Below, piece after piece: positions 44,210-53,560 of a stretch of 64,000 bases of DNA. The translations under genes were made by a program, and so were the position numbers. The stretch's first letter is position 1. Each line of letters starts with the position of its first letter. This stretch comes from Alphaproteobacteria bacterium (GTDB taxonomy: Bacteria > Pseudomonadota > Alphaproteobacteria > Caulobacterales > Parvularculaceae). Location of the stretch: contig JAUHYK010000006.1 of the NCBI GenBank assembly GCA_030426465.1, forward strand, positions 1-64,000. The letters run 5' to 3'. The notes below the pieces were generated by a model that worked only from the letters and a program-made list of their open reading frames with translations, did not search any database and was not told the DNA's origin.

Positions 44210-45528
44210 TATCTCTCTCCCGTCGCCTTGGCCCAGTCGGCAGGCAGCTTGCGTGACGTCCAGTAGAACGCGCCGGCGGAAAGCAGGCTGAACCCGGCAA
44301 GCGTAGTCATAGCGATGCGTAGCCCGGTCACCTCGCCATAATCCGCCGCAAAGATGTCCGACAAGGCGCCGACCCAAAGCGGGCCAAAGCCAAGCGCAAT
44401 AAGATTCAAAATCAGGAAGAAGAACGCCGTCGCAAAAGCGCGCAATTTGATCGGCGCGAGCGTTTGCACCAGAGAAAAGCCCGGCCCCAGATACATGCCG
44501 AGACCAATGAGAAACGGGGCTGACCATAAAAAGGCGCCGAGCGCATTGGGCGACCACAAGGACAGCCAGCCGCAGGGGATCGTCAGCAACATGCCGAGCG
44601 CCGGCACCCAGCCATAAGCGCCCTTGCCTCTCTTGCCGAGCCTATCGGTGAGATAGCCGCCGAGATAAGTGCCGATTCCATAAGCGACACCATTCAACAG
44701 GGCGAGCGGAACCGTAATCTCCACATAGGAAAGCTCATAAGTGCGGCGGTAAAAATCAACGATCCACAATCCGGTGCCGTAGCCTGTAAACGAAGCGAAT
44801 GTAACCCCGGCGATGACGCCCCAATAGGTCGGTATGGTCATCAGTTGTTTCAGGCCTTGGGAGAATTTCACCGGCTGAACATTTGTCGCCTGTACATCCT
44901 GGGCGCCGCGAATGGGTTCGCGGATCGCCAACTTCATAATGATCGCGAGAAGAACACCCGGAATGCCGACCACAAAAAACGCGTTGCGCCAGCCAAGCTC
45001 CTGCAACACCCAGCCGCCCGCGAGGAATGCGAACATCTGGCCGAACGGGATGCCGAGAGAGTAAATAGCGAGCGCGCTGGCGCGTTTTTCTTTCGGGAAA
45101 TAGTCGGAGATCAGCGAATGCGCCGGCGGCGAACAGCCTGCCTCGCCGATGCCGACGCCGATACGCGCCAGCGCCAGTTGCGTCGCGGTCGCCGTCAGCC
45201 CCGACAGCGCGGTGAAACCAGACCAGAGCGCCAGTGAAATCGCAATAATGTTGACCCGGTTCCAGCGGTCGGCGAGCCACGCGATGGGAATGCCCAGCGT
45301 CGTATAGAGCACCGCGAAGGCAAGCCCCTTCAACAGCCCCAGCATGGAGTCGGAAAGACCCAGATCTTCCTTGATCGCAGGCGACAGGATCGCAATGATC
45401 TGACGATCAATGAAGTTGAAGGTGTAAACCAGCGTCAACACGCCAAGCACAAAGTAAGAATAGCGGCTCGACGCAGGCTTTGATGATTGATCCGTAGACG
45501 GAGCGGTGGGGGCGGAATTTTCTGTCAC
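44209..45528 (-). CDS. MFS transporter, spinster-like
   Basis: This 439-residue, 12-helix transporter has FNFIDRQIIAILSPAIKEDLG in helix 1, the loop 2-3 signature LADRWNR and the helix 5 pattern RIGVGIGEAGCSPPAHSLISDYFP. This places it among the spinster-type and hexuronate-like MFS of proteobacteria. The substrate is unknown. The start is GTG at 45528 after GGCGGA. It lies upstream of the DUF1801 gene. Confidence 0.92.
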   Translation of the reverse strand: MTENSAPTAPSTDQSSKPASSRYSYFVLGVLTLVYTFNFIDRQIIAILSPAIKEDLGLSDSMLGLLKGLAFAVLYTTLGIPIAWLADRWNRVNIIAISLALWSGFTALSGLTATATQLALARIGVGIGEAGCSPPAHSLISDYFPKEKRASALAIYSLGIPFGQMFAFLAGGWVLQELGWRNAFFVVGIPGVLLAIIMKLAIREPIRGAQDVQATNVQPVKFSQGLKQLMTIPTYWGVIAGVTFASFTGYGTGLWIVDFYRRTYELSYVEITVPLALLNGVAYGIGTYLGGYLTDRLGKRGKGAYGWVPALGMLLTIPCGWLSLWSPNALGAFLWSAPFLIGLGMYLGPGFSLVQTLAPIKLRAFATAFFFLILNLIALGFGPLWVGALSDIFAADYGEVTGLRIAMTTLAGFSLLSAGAFYWTSRKLPADWAKATGER

Positions 45529-45763
45529 GCTATCCGCCTAGAGCCGGAAACCGGTGGCGCGGCCCTGTGCGCCGTTAGCGCAAAACCTGTCTTTTGGCGT
45601 GTCCCGCGCCGCCTTTTTGCAAGCCAACATTGGCCATGCGGCGAGCGCGCCCGGATTGAGCCCTTGCACCATCCCCGTCCTCCCATGTGATCTGTTATTG
45701 ACCATTTCTTTGAACTGGAACAATGCTTAAGAAACAACCCGAGAGCAAGGACAAAGGGCGCCT

Positions 45764-46345
45764 ATGAAGCGCGTTACCGTTTACTGCGCATCAAGCCCGA
45801 AAACGCATGCGGATTATCTGAATGCGGCGACGCGGCTTGGGGAAATTCTTGGCGACGCCGGATGGACGACCGTCTATGGCGGCGGCGGCATCGGCTCCAT
45901 GGGCGCGGTTGCAGACGGCGCCCTGTCTCGCGGCGGCCGTGTTGAAGGAGTGTTGCCGCGTTTCATGTATGATCTTGAATGGGGTCACACGGGGCTGACG
46001 GACCTGCATCTCGTCAATGACCTGCATGAGCGCAAAAGACTGATGATTGACCGCGCCGACGCAGTTGTCGCCCTGCCCGGCGGCTGCGGCACCTTTGAAG
46101 AACTGTTCGAGGCGAGCACCTGGAAGCGTCTCGGCCTGTTCGCAAAGCCGATTGTCATCGTCAACATACGGAACTACTACGACCCTTGCCTCAAGCTCCT
46201 CGAGCAGGCGGTTCGTGAACACTTTATGAATGAAAAGCACCTAGAGATGTGGTCGGTCGCCGCCAGCGCTGACGAGGTGCTGGAAAAGATCGAAAAGGCG
46301 CCGGCCTGGAGCGAAGATGACCGGCGCTTTGCAGCCGTTAAATAG
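45764..46345 (+). CDS. LOG-family nucleoside 5'-monophosphate phosphoribohydrolase
   Basis: This 193-residue protein has the signature ALPGGCGTFEELFEA and the Rossmann start VYCASSPKTHADYLNA, including the GGGGIGSMGAVADGAL loop. LOG proteins release a base from cytokinin or other nucleotides; in bacteria the physiological role is unclear. It precedes a quinone reductase gene by 30 bases. Confidence 0.93.
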   Translation: MKRVTVYCASSPKTHADYLNAATRLGEILGDAGWTTVYGGGGIGSMGAVADGALSRGGRVEGVLPRFMYDLEWGHTGLTDLHLVNDLHERKRLMIDRADAVVALPGGCGTFEELFEASTWKRLGLFAKPIVIVNIRNYYDPCLKLLEQAVREHFMNEKHLEMWSVAASADEVLEKIEKAPAWSEDDRRFAAVK

Positions 46346-46375
46346 AAGTACGAGTCCGGAAAGGAAATATCCCAG

Positions 46376-47371
46376 ATGAAAGCCATGATGAGCCACGAAG
46401 CCGGCGGACCGGACTCGCTCAAACTGACTGAGGCCCCGACGCCCGAACCCGGGAAAGAACAATTGCGGATCGCAGTGAAAGCCGCGGGTGTGAACTTTCC
46501 CGATACGCTCATCATTCAGGACCTTTATCAGTTCAAACCGCCCCGTCCTTTCACCCCGGGGGGCGAAGTCGCTGGCGTTGTCGACGCCATCGGTGAAGGC
46601 GTTGAGGGCCTGGCTGTAGGCGACCGCGTCCTCGCCAGCGGGGTTAATGGCGGCTACGCCACTCATCTTATCGCAAACGCTTCCGGAACCCATAAAATTC
46701 CCGACAACATGCCTTTCGACGAAGCCGCATCTTTCATGATGACCTATGGCACATCGCATTATGCATTACGTGATCGCGCAAAACTGCAACCTGGCGAAAC
46801 GCTGTTTATCCTCGGCGCGGCGGGCGGCGTCGGCGCGGCGGCGATCGAGCTGGGCAAAGCCATGGGGGCGAAAGTCGTCGCCGGCGTTTCCTCCGAAGAT
46901 AAAGCCGCTTTCTGTAAAGAGATGGGCGCTGACGAAACCCTGATCTATCCCCGCGGCAGTCTTGACCGCGCATCGCAGAAAAAACTGACAACAGAAATCA
47001 AAACCCTGTGCGGCGGCGGCGCCAATGTCGTTTATGACGCCGTTGGCGGTGACTACGCCGAGGCCGCATTGCGCGCCATGGCGTGGGAGGGACGCTTCCT
47101 CGTGGTTGGCTTCCCCGCAGGCATTCCGAAAATTCCGTTAAACCTGACGCTCCTCAAATCCTGCCAGATTGTCGGTGTCTTCTGGGGCGCCTTCACCATG
47201 CGCAATCCGGCGAAGAACGAGGAATATGTGGCGGAAATTTTCAAGTTCTATGAGGACGGAAAAATCCGCCCGAGGATCACGGCGCGCTTCCCGCTGGAAG
47301 AAGCCGGCAAGGCGCTCTCCATGATTCAGGACCGCAAGGCGACGGGCAAAATCGTTCTCACCATCGACTAG
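46376..47371 (+). CDS. NADPH:quinone oxidoreductase, medium-chain type
   Basis: This 331-residue MDR-superfamily enzyme lacks the zinc site. The cofactor motif LGAAGGVGAAAIELGKAMGA near residue 145 binds NADPH, and the N-terminal GroES-like half has VAGVVDAIGEGVEGL. It reduces quinones or enals. The ATG follows AAGGAAA. Confidence 0.93.
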   Translation: MKAMMSHEAGGPDSLKLTEAPTPEPGKEQLRIAVKAAGVNFPDTLIIQDLYQFKPPRPFTPGGEVAGVVDAIGEGVEGLAVGDRVLASGVNGGYATHLIANASGTHKIPDNMPFDEAASFMMTYGTSHYALRDRAKLQPGETLFILGAAGGVGAAAIELGKAMGAKVVAGVSSEDKAAFCKEMGADETLIYPRGSLDRASQKKLTTEIKTLCGGGANVVYDAVGGDYAEAALRAMAWEGRFLVVGFPAGIPKIPLNLTLLKSCQIVGVFWGAFTMRNPAKNEEYVAEIFKFYEDGKIRPRITARFPLEEAGKALSMIQDRKATGKIVLTID

Positions 47372-47515
47372 GCCGCAAGGCCGCCGCAGTTTCGCCCGCT
47401 CCGCGTCCAACTGACTAACAAGCCGTTGCGCGGAGCAACCGAATGCGGCGTATCGGCAAAGGCGGCTGTTAAGCTCTGACCGGCTAGGCTTTCCTCTTCG
47501 AGAGAGGATAGAGCC

Positions 47516-48190
47516 ATGCGTATTCCTGTTTCCGCGACGTTTATCGCCTTGCCATTTCTGGCTTTAGGAGGCTGCGCCGGCGGCATGTCAAAAGACGAAT
47601 GTCTTTACGCCGACTGGCGAGCGATTGGATATGAAGACGGCGCGCGCGGCGCCCCAGCGAGCGCGGTGTCGTCACACCGTCAGGCCTGCGCGAAGAAAGC
47701 GGGCGTTACGCCAGACATGAGCGCCTATCTCGCGGGCCGTGATGCAGGCCTCATCGAATATTGTCAGGCCTCAAACGCGTTCACCATTGGCGCGCGCGGC
47801 GGGCGTTATTATGGCGTATGCACCGGGCCTGAAGAAGGCTCCTTTGTCACCGCTTACCAGCAGGGCAATCAGCTTTTTGTTCTGAGAAACGATGTCGCGC
47901 ACACCGAGCATGCCCTCGCGAGCGCAGAAAAACGCCTGCAGGAAATCAATCATCAGATCGATCACGCCGAAGCCGCGCTCATCTCCCCCGCGACCCCTCA
48001 TCTTGAACGCGTCGATATTCTCGCCGATCTCAAAAATCTCAACGAGGAAAAACAGCGCGTGAAACGATCATTCGGACCGCTTCGCAGGGACTATGAATTG
48101 GCGCAGGACGAACTCGCCGATTACCGCGCATTCCTCGCGGTCAATGGTCCCTATCCGGGCGCGCAAGGCGTGACGACGGCGAGTTACTGA
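47516..48190 (+). CDS. DUF2799 family lipoprotein
   Basis: This 224-residue protein has a lipoprotein signal ending LGGC. Repeated motifs of the DUF2799 type (CLYADWRAIGYEDGARG and later YLAGRDAGLIEYC) are followed by a coiled coil near residues 125-195. The function is not known. It is convergent with the carboxyltransferase gene and overlaps its 3' end by 7 bases. Confidence 0.9.
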   Translation: MRIPVSATFIALPFLALGGCAGGMSKDECLYADWRAIGYEDGARGAPASAVSSHRQACAKKAGVTPDMSAYLAGRDAGLIEYCQASNAFTIGARGGRYYGVCTGPEEGSFVTAYQQGNQLFVLRNDVAHTEHALASAEKRLQEINHQIDHAEAALISPATPHLERVDILADLKNLNEEKQRVKRSFGPLRRDYELAQDELADYRAFLAVNGPYPGAQGVTTASY

Positions 48191-49701
48191 CGGTAGGCGA
48201 GCGCCGCGAACTCACACAAGAGCGGCCGTGTCTCACGCGGGTCGATAATGTCTTCCACAAGGAAATGTTCCGCCGTGCGGAATGGCGATGTCACCTGCGC
48301 AAGGCGCGCCTTGATTTCGTTGAGCGCCGCAGCAGGATCTTCAGCCTTTTCAAGCTCTGATTTGTAGGCGACCTCAACCCCGCCCTCCATCGGCAAGGAG
48401 CCCCAGTCACCCGACGGCCAGGCGAAGCGATATTGAAAGCGCGTGTGATCGGACATGGCGGCGCCGGCGACGCCGTAAGCCTTGCGGATGATCACCGTCG
48501 CCCAGGGAATGGTCGCGTCGTAAATGGCGTTCATGGCGTCGACGCCGCGCCGGATGGTGGCGGCGCGCTCAGCCTCAAGCCCGATCATGAAGCCGGGATT
48601 GTCCACGAGGTGAATGACCGGCAGGCGAAACAACTCCGCTAGCTGAACAAACCGCCGCGCCTTTTCCGCCGTATCCGACGTCCACGATCCGCCCAAAAAT
48701 GTCGGGTCGGAGGCGAGCACCGCGACCGGCCAGCCGTCAAAGCGCGCAAAGGCCGTGATCGCCGCGCGGCCCCAGCGCTTGCCCATTTCAAAAACGCTAC
48801 CTTTGTCAGCGACCATCTCCAAAATCTTGCGCATGGAATAGGCTTCACGCTTGCTTTCCGGCACGGCGGAAAGGAGCGCTTTTTCTTTGCGGTCCGGTCG
48901 GTCGCCTGTGTCCAGGCGTTCCGGCGGCGCGCCCGCATAGGAGGGGAGATAGGAAAGAAATGCACGAGCCATGGCGAAGGCCTGGTCTTCACTTTCGGCC
49001 TCGTCATCGATGACGCCATTGCGCGCATGAATATCCGCGCCGCCGAGCTGTTCCTTGTCGAGATTTTCGCCCGTCCCGAGACCGGACACGACTGCAGGCC
49101 CGGCGGTAAAAATCTGCGAGAGCCCGCGCACCATCACCGAATAATGGGAGGCGACCATGCGCGCTGCCCCGAGCCCCGCTGTCGGTCCCAGCGCCAGCGC
49201 CACCACGGGAACGGTTTTCAGATTCTTGACCACATGTTCCCAGCCGGGAACGAATGGCACATAGGTAAAGCCCATCTCCTCCAGCATTTTGACGGACCCG
49301 CCACCGCCCGTACCGTCAATCATGCGGATCAAAGGCAGACGAAGTTCGTGCGCCATCTGTTCGGCCATGGCGAATTTGCGATGAATGGCTGCGTCCGCCG
49401 CCCCGCCGCGCACAGTGAAATCGTCTGCGCTGGCGACAACCGGCGCGTCGTGAATGCGCCCTCGCCCGAAGATGAAATTTGAAGGAGAAAAGTCCGTCAG
49501 CTCGCCTTGCGCATCATAACGCCCGCGTCCCGCAATCTTGCCGAATTCGCGAAAAGAGTTTTCATCCAGGAGACGGCGAAGACGCTCACGCGCATCAAGC
49601 TTGCCGCGCCCATGCTGTCGCGCGACTTTTTCCGCCCCGCCCATCTTTTCGGCGAGCGCTGCGCGACGTTTTAAATCTTCAAGTTCTTTTTCCCAAGCCA
49701 T
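48184..49701 (-). CDS. Acyl-CoA carboxylase beta (carboxyltransferase) subunit
   Basis: This 505-residue protein has two crotonase-like halves as in propionyl-CoA, methylcrotonyl-CoA or geranyl-CoA carboxylase beta chains. The N-half has LDENSFREFGKIAGRG and PLIRMIDGTGGGGSVKML, and the C-half has VIHLVDNPGFMIGLEAER. No biotin carboxylase gene is adjacent, which is unusual for the family. The acyl group cannot be decided from this view. Confidence 0.88.
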   Translation of the reverse strand: MAWEKELEDLKRRAALAEKMGGAEKVARQHGRGKLDARERLRRLLDENSFREFGKIAGRGRYDAQGELTDFSPSNFIFGRGRIHDAPVVASADDFTVRGGAADAAIHRKFAMAEQMAHELRLPLIRMIDGTGGGGSVKMLEEMGFTYVPFVPGWEHVVKNLKTVPVVALALGPTAGLGAARMVASHYSVMVRGLSQIFTAGPAVVSGLGTGENLDKEQLGGADIHARNGVIDDEAESEDQAFAMARAFLSYLPSYAGAPPERLDTGDRPDRKEKALLSAVPESKREAYSMRKILEMVADKGSVFEMGKRWGRAAITAFARFDGWPVAVLASDPTFLGGSWTSDTAEKARRFVQLAELFRLPVIHLVDNPGFMIGLEAERAATIRRGVDAMNAIYDATIPWATVIIRKAYGVAGAAMSDHTRFQYRFAWPSGDWGSLPMEGGVEVAYKSELEKAEDPAAALNEIKARLAQVTSPFRTAEHFLVEDIIDPRETRPLLCEFAALAYRQ

Positions 49702-49760
49702 GGCGCAACTGTAAGCGCCGCCGCAGCTTCGTAAAGCGCGAAAAGCAGAACAGACACCAA

Positions 49761-51281
49761 TCAGGTGTTTTTATATTCATGGGGCGCCTTTGGGCGGCGC
49801 TTGGCGAGCAATTCGTCCAGCGGCACGGACGTTCCGTCCGCTTGTTGAATGCGCACATGTATGGTCTTGAGCGCACGGGCGTGCGGCGCGCCGCAAGAGT
49901 GCGCGATCATCGCCACATCCTTGCGCATCTTCTCCACATAGTTCGCGACGTTTTTCGCTTTCACTTTCGGATCGAGGCCGCTTTGCAAGTGCTTTTTGTG
50001 CGTCGTGACGCCAGTGGGGCAATTATTGGTGTGACACCGCATGGCCTGAATGCAGCCAATGGAAAACATGAAGCCGCGCGCCGTGTTCACCACGTCGGCC
50101 CCGGCGCAATAGGCCCAGGCGACCTCCGCCGGCGTCACCAGCTTGCCTGATGCAATCACCTTGATGCGTTGTCGAAGCCCGCGACGCTCGAGAATATCGG
50201 TCAACATGGGCAATGCCTGTTTCAACGGCAGACCCACATTATCCATCAGCGACATCGGCGCGGCGCCGGTGCCGCCATCGCCGCCATCAAGGGTGATGAA
50301 GTCGGGCGCCGACTCTATCCCGCGACGCTCAATCGCGTCACACAAATCGTCGACCCAACCATAAGCGCCCATCACCGTTTTAAAACCGGTTGGCAATTGC
50401 GACACGCGCCGGACACGATCGATAAAATCGAGCAGCTCTTCCACATTGTCGATTTCCGGGTGACGGTTGGGAGAGATCGACGGCTTGCCCACGGGGATGT
50501 GCCGGATCTTCGCGATTTCTCTCGTGACTTTGACGCCGGGCAAGATGCCCCCCTTGCCGGGTTTTGCGCCCTGCGCCAGTTTCACTTCAATCATTTTTAC
50601 AGACGAATGAGCGGCGATTGTCGCAAGCTTGGCGTCATCGAGCATGCCCGCATCGTCGCGGCAGCCATATTTCGCCGTGCCCATCTGAAAGACAATGTCA
50701 CAGCCCCCCTCCAGATGATAGGGCGCCAGACCGCCCTCGCCCGTATTCATATAACAGCCCGCGAGCGCGGCGCCGCGCGACAGCGCCTGCACGGCCGGCT
50801 TCGACAAAGACCCGTAACTCATGGCCGAAACATTGATCACCGACGGCGCCAGATAGGGATTTGGCGTGTACGGACCGAATTCCACCGCCGGCGGATCGGT
50901 GGCTTCTTCATCCAGGCGCGGAAAGGCGCAATTGATAAAAATCGGGCAGCCGACAAGGGTCAGATTGCGTGTCGAGCCAAAAGGATGAGTGTTGTTTTTT
51001 CCTTTGGCGGATTTGTAGATCCAGTCGCGCTCGGCGCGGTTGAACGGCATTTCCTCGCGATCGAGCGCAAAGAAATATTGCCGAAAGAATTCTCCGAGCC
51101 GCGTAAAGAGATCGCGGAAGCGTCCGATCACCGGGTAATTATGACGAACCGCATCGCGTGACTGCGACTTGTCGGAAAAATACATGACGATGACAGCGAG
51201 CACCGTGATCCCGACAACAAAAATGAAAATCGTCGACAGAAGCTCCAGCCCCGTCATCGTAACTCTGGTAAGTAAATCCAT
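49761..51281 (-). CDS. FMN-binding glutamate synthase family protein
   Basis: This 506-residue protein has an N-terminal membrane helix (LLSTIFIFVVGITVLAVIVM) and a glutamate-synthase-type FMN barrel (GAKPGKGGILPGVKVT, TLDGGDGGTGAAP, GADVVNTARGFMFSIGC). The cysteine cluster CHTNNCPTG near residue 430 resembles the GltS iron-sulfur site. It lacks the glutaminase domain of GltB, so a role in glutamate synthesis is doubtful. Confidence 0.9.
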   Translation of the reverse strand: MDLLTRVTMTGLELLSTIFIFVVGITVLAVIVMYFSDKSQSRDAVRHNYPVIGRFRDLFTRLGEFFRQYFFALDREEMPFNRAERDWIYKSAKGKNNTHPFGSTRNLTLVGCPIFINCAFPRLDEEATDPPAVEFGPYTPNPYLAPSVINVSAMSYGSLSKPAVQALSRGAALAGCYMNTGEGGLAPYHLEGGCDIVFQMGTAKYGCRDDAGMLDDAKLATIAAHSSVKMIEVKLAQGAKPGKGGILPGVKVTREIAKIRHIPVGKPSISPNRHPEIDNVEELLDFIDRVRRVSQLPTGFKTVMGAYGWVDDLCDAIERRGIESAPDFITLDGGDGGTGAAPMSLMDNVGLPLKQALPMLTDILERRGLRQRIKVIASGKLVTPAEVAWAYCAGADVVNTARGFMFSIGCIQAMRCHTNNCPTGVTTHKKHLQSGLDPKVKAKNVANYVEKMRKDVAMIAHSCGAPHARALKTIHVRIQQADGTSVPLDELLAKRRPKAPHEYKNT

Positions 51282-51396
51282 GACCCTCGCCCTCTTATAA
51301 ATCTGGCGCGAGCCTTATCCTCTATGTTTTCGCGGTGAAAGCCAATCGGCGCACCGCTGTAGAAAAAGTGATGCGCCGTGAGCTTTCCGGTGCGGC

Positions 51397-52977
51397 CTAC
51401 TCAGCCGCTTCGGCCTTTTGCGCCGGCGTCCAGCGAAGAACCGGGTGGCGCGCCGCCGCCGTTTCATCGAGCCTGCGACGCGGCGCGTAAACCGGCGCCG
51501 CCTTGAAGGCGTCCGCCTCGCCCGCTTTGGCGCGTTTCGCAAGGCTCAGCATCGCGCCGCAAAAAAGATCAAGCTCGCGTTTGGATTCAGACTCTGTTGG
51601 CTCGATCAGCATGGCGCCATGGACGACCAGCGGAAAATACATGGTCATGGGGTGATACCCCTCGTCGATCATGGCTTTCGCAAAATCGATGGTCTCAACG
51701 CCCGTGTCTTTCAGGAACCGGTCATCAAACAACGCTTCATGCATGCAATGACCTTCAAAGGCCGGCGTCATTTCGGTCTTGAGCCGCGCAAGCACATAAT
51801 TCGCGTTGAGGACGGCGTCTTCCGACGCCTGGCGCACGCCATCCTTGCCGTGGCTCATCATGTAGGAGAGCGCGCGCACGAACATGCCCATCTGGCCATG
51901 GAACGCGGTGAGGCGGCCGAGGCTTTCGACGCTCTCGCCCTCCGCTTTCGCCGCGCGGCGGGTCTCCACAAGGCTGTATTTTCCGTCTTCGCAGATGACA
52001 TAAGGCACCGGCGCGAACGGCGCGAGCGCCTCCGATAAAACCGTTGGGCCGGAACCCGGACCGCCGCCGCCGTGAGGCGTCGAAAAGGTCTTGTGCAGAT
52101 TGATATGCATGGCGTCGACGCCAAGATCGCCGGGCCGCACTTTCCCTGCAATGGCGTTGAAGTTCGCGCCGTCGCAATAGAAATAGCCGCCCGCCTCATG
52201 CACCGCGTCGGCGATGGCGCGAATGTCGCGCTCAAAAAGTCCGCAAGTATTGGGATTGGTCACCATGATCCCGGCGATGTCGTCGCCCAGCTTCGCTTTC
52301 AGCGCTTCCAGATCGACCCGCCCGGTTTTGTCGGCGGGAATATTCTCCACCGTAAAACCGCATTGCACTGCAGTCGCGGGGTTCGTGCCATGGGCGGATT
52401 CCGGCGCCAGCACGCGCTTGCGCTTTCCCGCTTCTCCGCGCGCTTCGAGCGCCGCCTTGATCGCCATCATGCCGCAAAGCTCGCCATGCGCGCCGGCTTT
52501 TGGCGACATGGCGACAGCGGGCATACCGGTCAATTCTTTCAGCCAAAAAGCGAGCGTGTCGATCAGTTCAAGCGCGCCCTGCACTGCGCTTTCCGGCGCC
52601 AGCGGGTGAAGATCGCCGAAACCGGGCAGCCGCGCCATTTTCTCATTGAGGCGCGGATTGTGTTTCATGGTGCATGACCCGAGCGGGAACGGCCCCATGT
52701 CGATGGCGTAGTTCTTTTGGCTGAGACGCACGAAGTGGCGCATGGTCTCGGGCTCGGAAAGCCCCGGCAGTCCGATGTCGCTCTTGCGGTCGAGGCCACC
52801 CAAGCGGTTTGCATTTGATGCCGGTTCCGGCAGATCGACGCCGGTCTGCTCAAAAGAGCCGATCTCGAAGGACAACGCTTCTTCGATCTGCAGCGCCTTG
52901 TTGCCGGTGAAGGTTTTCACATTGCTTGCGGTCGCTTCGCCCGCACCAGTGGGGCGGCCTTGATTGTTCATGGTCAT
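51397..52977 (-). CDS. gcvPB: Glycine dehydrogenase (decarboxylating) subunit 2
   Basis: This 526-residue subunit is the PLP-binding half of the split P-protein. The PLP lysine is in HINLHKTFSTPHGGGGPGSG near residue 300. It decarboxylates glycine and passes the aminomethyl group to the lipoyl arm of GcvH. It is the last gene of the gcv operon. Its ATG overlaps the stop of the unknown gene before it (ATGA); a second ATG two codons later is also possible. The C-terminus is rich in charged residues. Confidence 0.95.
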   Translation of the reverse strand: MTMNNQGRPTGAGEATASNVKTFTGNKALQIEEALSFEIGSFEQTGVDLPEPASNANRLGGLDRKSDIGLPGLSEPETMRHFVRLSQKNYAIDMGPFPLGSCTMKHNPRLNEKMARLPGFGDLHPLAPESAVQGALELIDTLAFWLKELTGMPAVAMSPKAGAHGELCGMMAIKAALEARGEAGKRKRVLAPESAHGTNPATAVQCGFTVENIPADKTGRVDLEALKAKLGDDIAGIMVTNPNTCGLFERDIRAIADAVHEAGGYFYCDGANFNAIAGKVRPGDLGVDAMHINLHKTFSTPHGGGGPGSGPTVLSEALAPFAPVPYVICEDGKYSLVETRRAAKAEGESVESLGRLTAFHGQMGMFVRALSYMMSHGKDGVRQASEDAVLNANYVLARLKTEMTPAFEGHCMHEALFDDRFLKDTGVETIDFAKAMIDEGYHPMTMYFPLVVHGAMLIEPTESESKRELDLFCGAMLSLAKRAKAGEADAFKAAPVYAPRRRLDETAAARHPVLRWTPAQKAEAAE

Positions 52978-53558
52978 TCTACTTCACCAAAGTTCAAAGT
53001 TCTTTCCTCACCGCCAGATGAGTCTTGATCCAGAGGCACACAAATGGGACCGAGCGGATAGCTTCTATGAAAACGATCTTCGGATATGATTATCGATGTG
53101 CGCACCCTCTCATCGTAATATTTCCCCGAGCTCAAACACTTTTGGCGTGCTTCTTTCGAACGTTCCTTCAAAACCCCTGTAATGTTGATTCCAAGCGTTC
53201 CATCAAATTGCGAACGACGATTATCGCCATCCACAGCAACACCACAGGCAAAACTCAAAACGACATTTCCATAGGGCTCTAGCAAGTCGTGCACAGCATC
53301 AAAAAGCGCCGCCGAAACGGGAGTTTCATTTTTTCTAAGGCCTACTAGCGAGACGTCTTTGGAGAAATCAGATCCGGAAACGTCGCCTGACTCAGTCCGA
53401 GCGATCGACAAAGAATACTGGTCGTCCCCACATGCGACAGTATATTGCGCAACCACATTTTCTGATGGCCTACCACTCCAACGACACTCGGAAACATTCG
53501 AGTTTGCATCACAATCAAACTGCGCTGTAGCAAGCATCAATAATGCAAACTCTAACAT
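52974..53558 (-). CDS. Hypothetical secreted Cys-containing protein inserted in the gcv operon
   Basis: This 194-residue protein is unrelated to glycine cleavage. The N-terminus has a short hydrophobic segment (LEFALLMLATAQ) without clear positive charge. There are several cysteines (DCDANSNVSEC, VACGDD, FACGV) that could form disulfides in the periplasm. The base composition is visibly more AT-rich than gcvPA and gcvPB. It starts 2 bases after the gcvPA stop and ends in an ATGA overlap with gcvPB. No family is recognised. Confidence 0.75.
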   Translation of the reverse strand: MLEFALLMLATAQFDCDANSNVSECRWSGRPSENVVAQYTVACGDDQYSLSIARTESGDVSGSDFSKDVSLVGLRKNETPVSAALFDAVHDLLEPYGNVVLSFACGVAVDGDNRRSQFDGTLGINITGVLKERSKEARQKCLSSGKYYDERVRTSIIISEDRFHRSYPLGPICVPLDQDSSGGEERTLNFGEVE

Positions 53559-53560
53559 TG

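Noticed and set aside
43739-44557. 272-codon version of the DUF1801 gene
   Set aside because: The first 116 codons overlap the MFS gene in another frame and have no family resemblance. The GTG at 44209 with GGAGAGA and TAGTG coupling is better.
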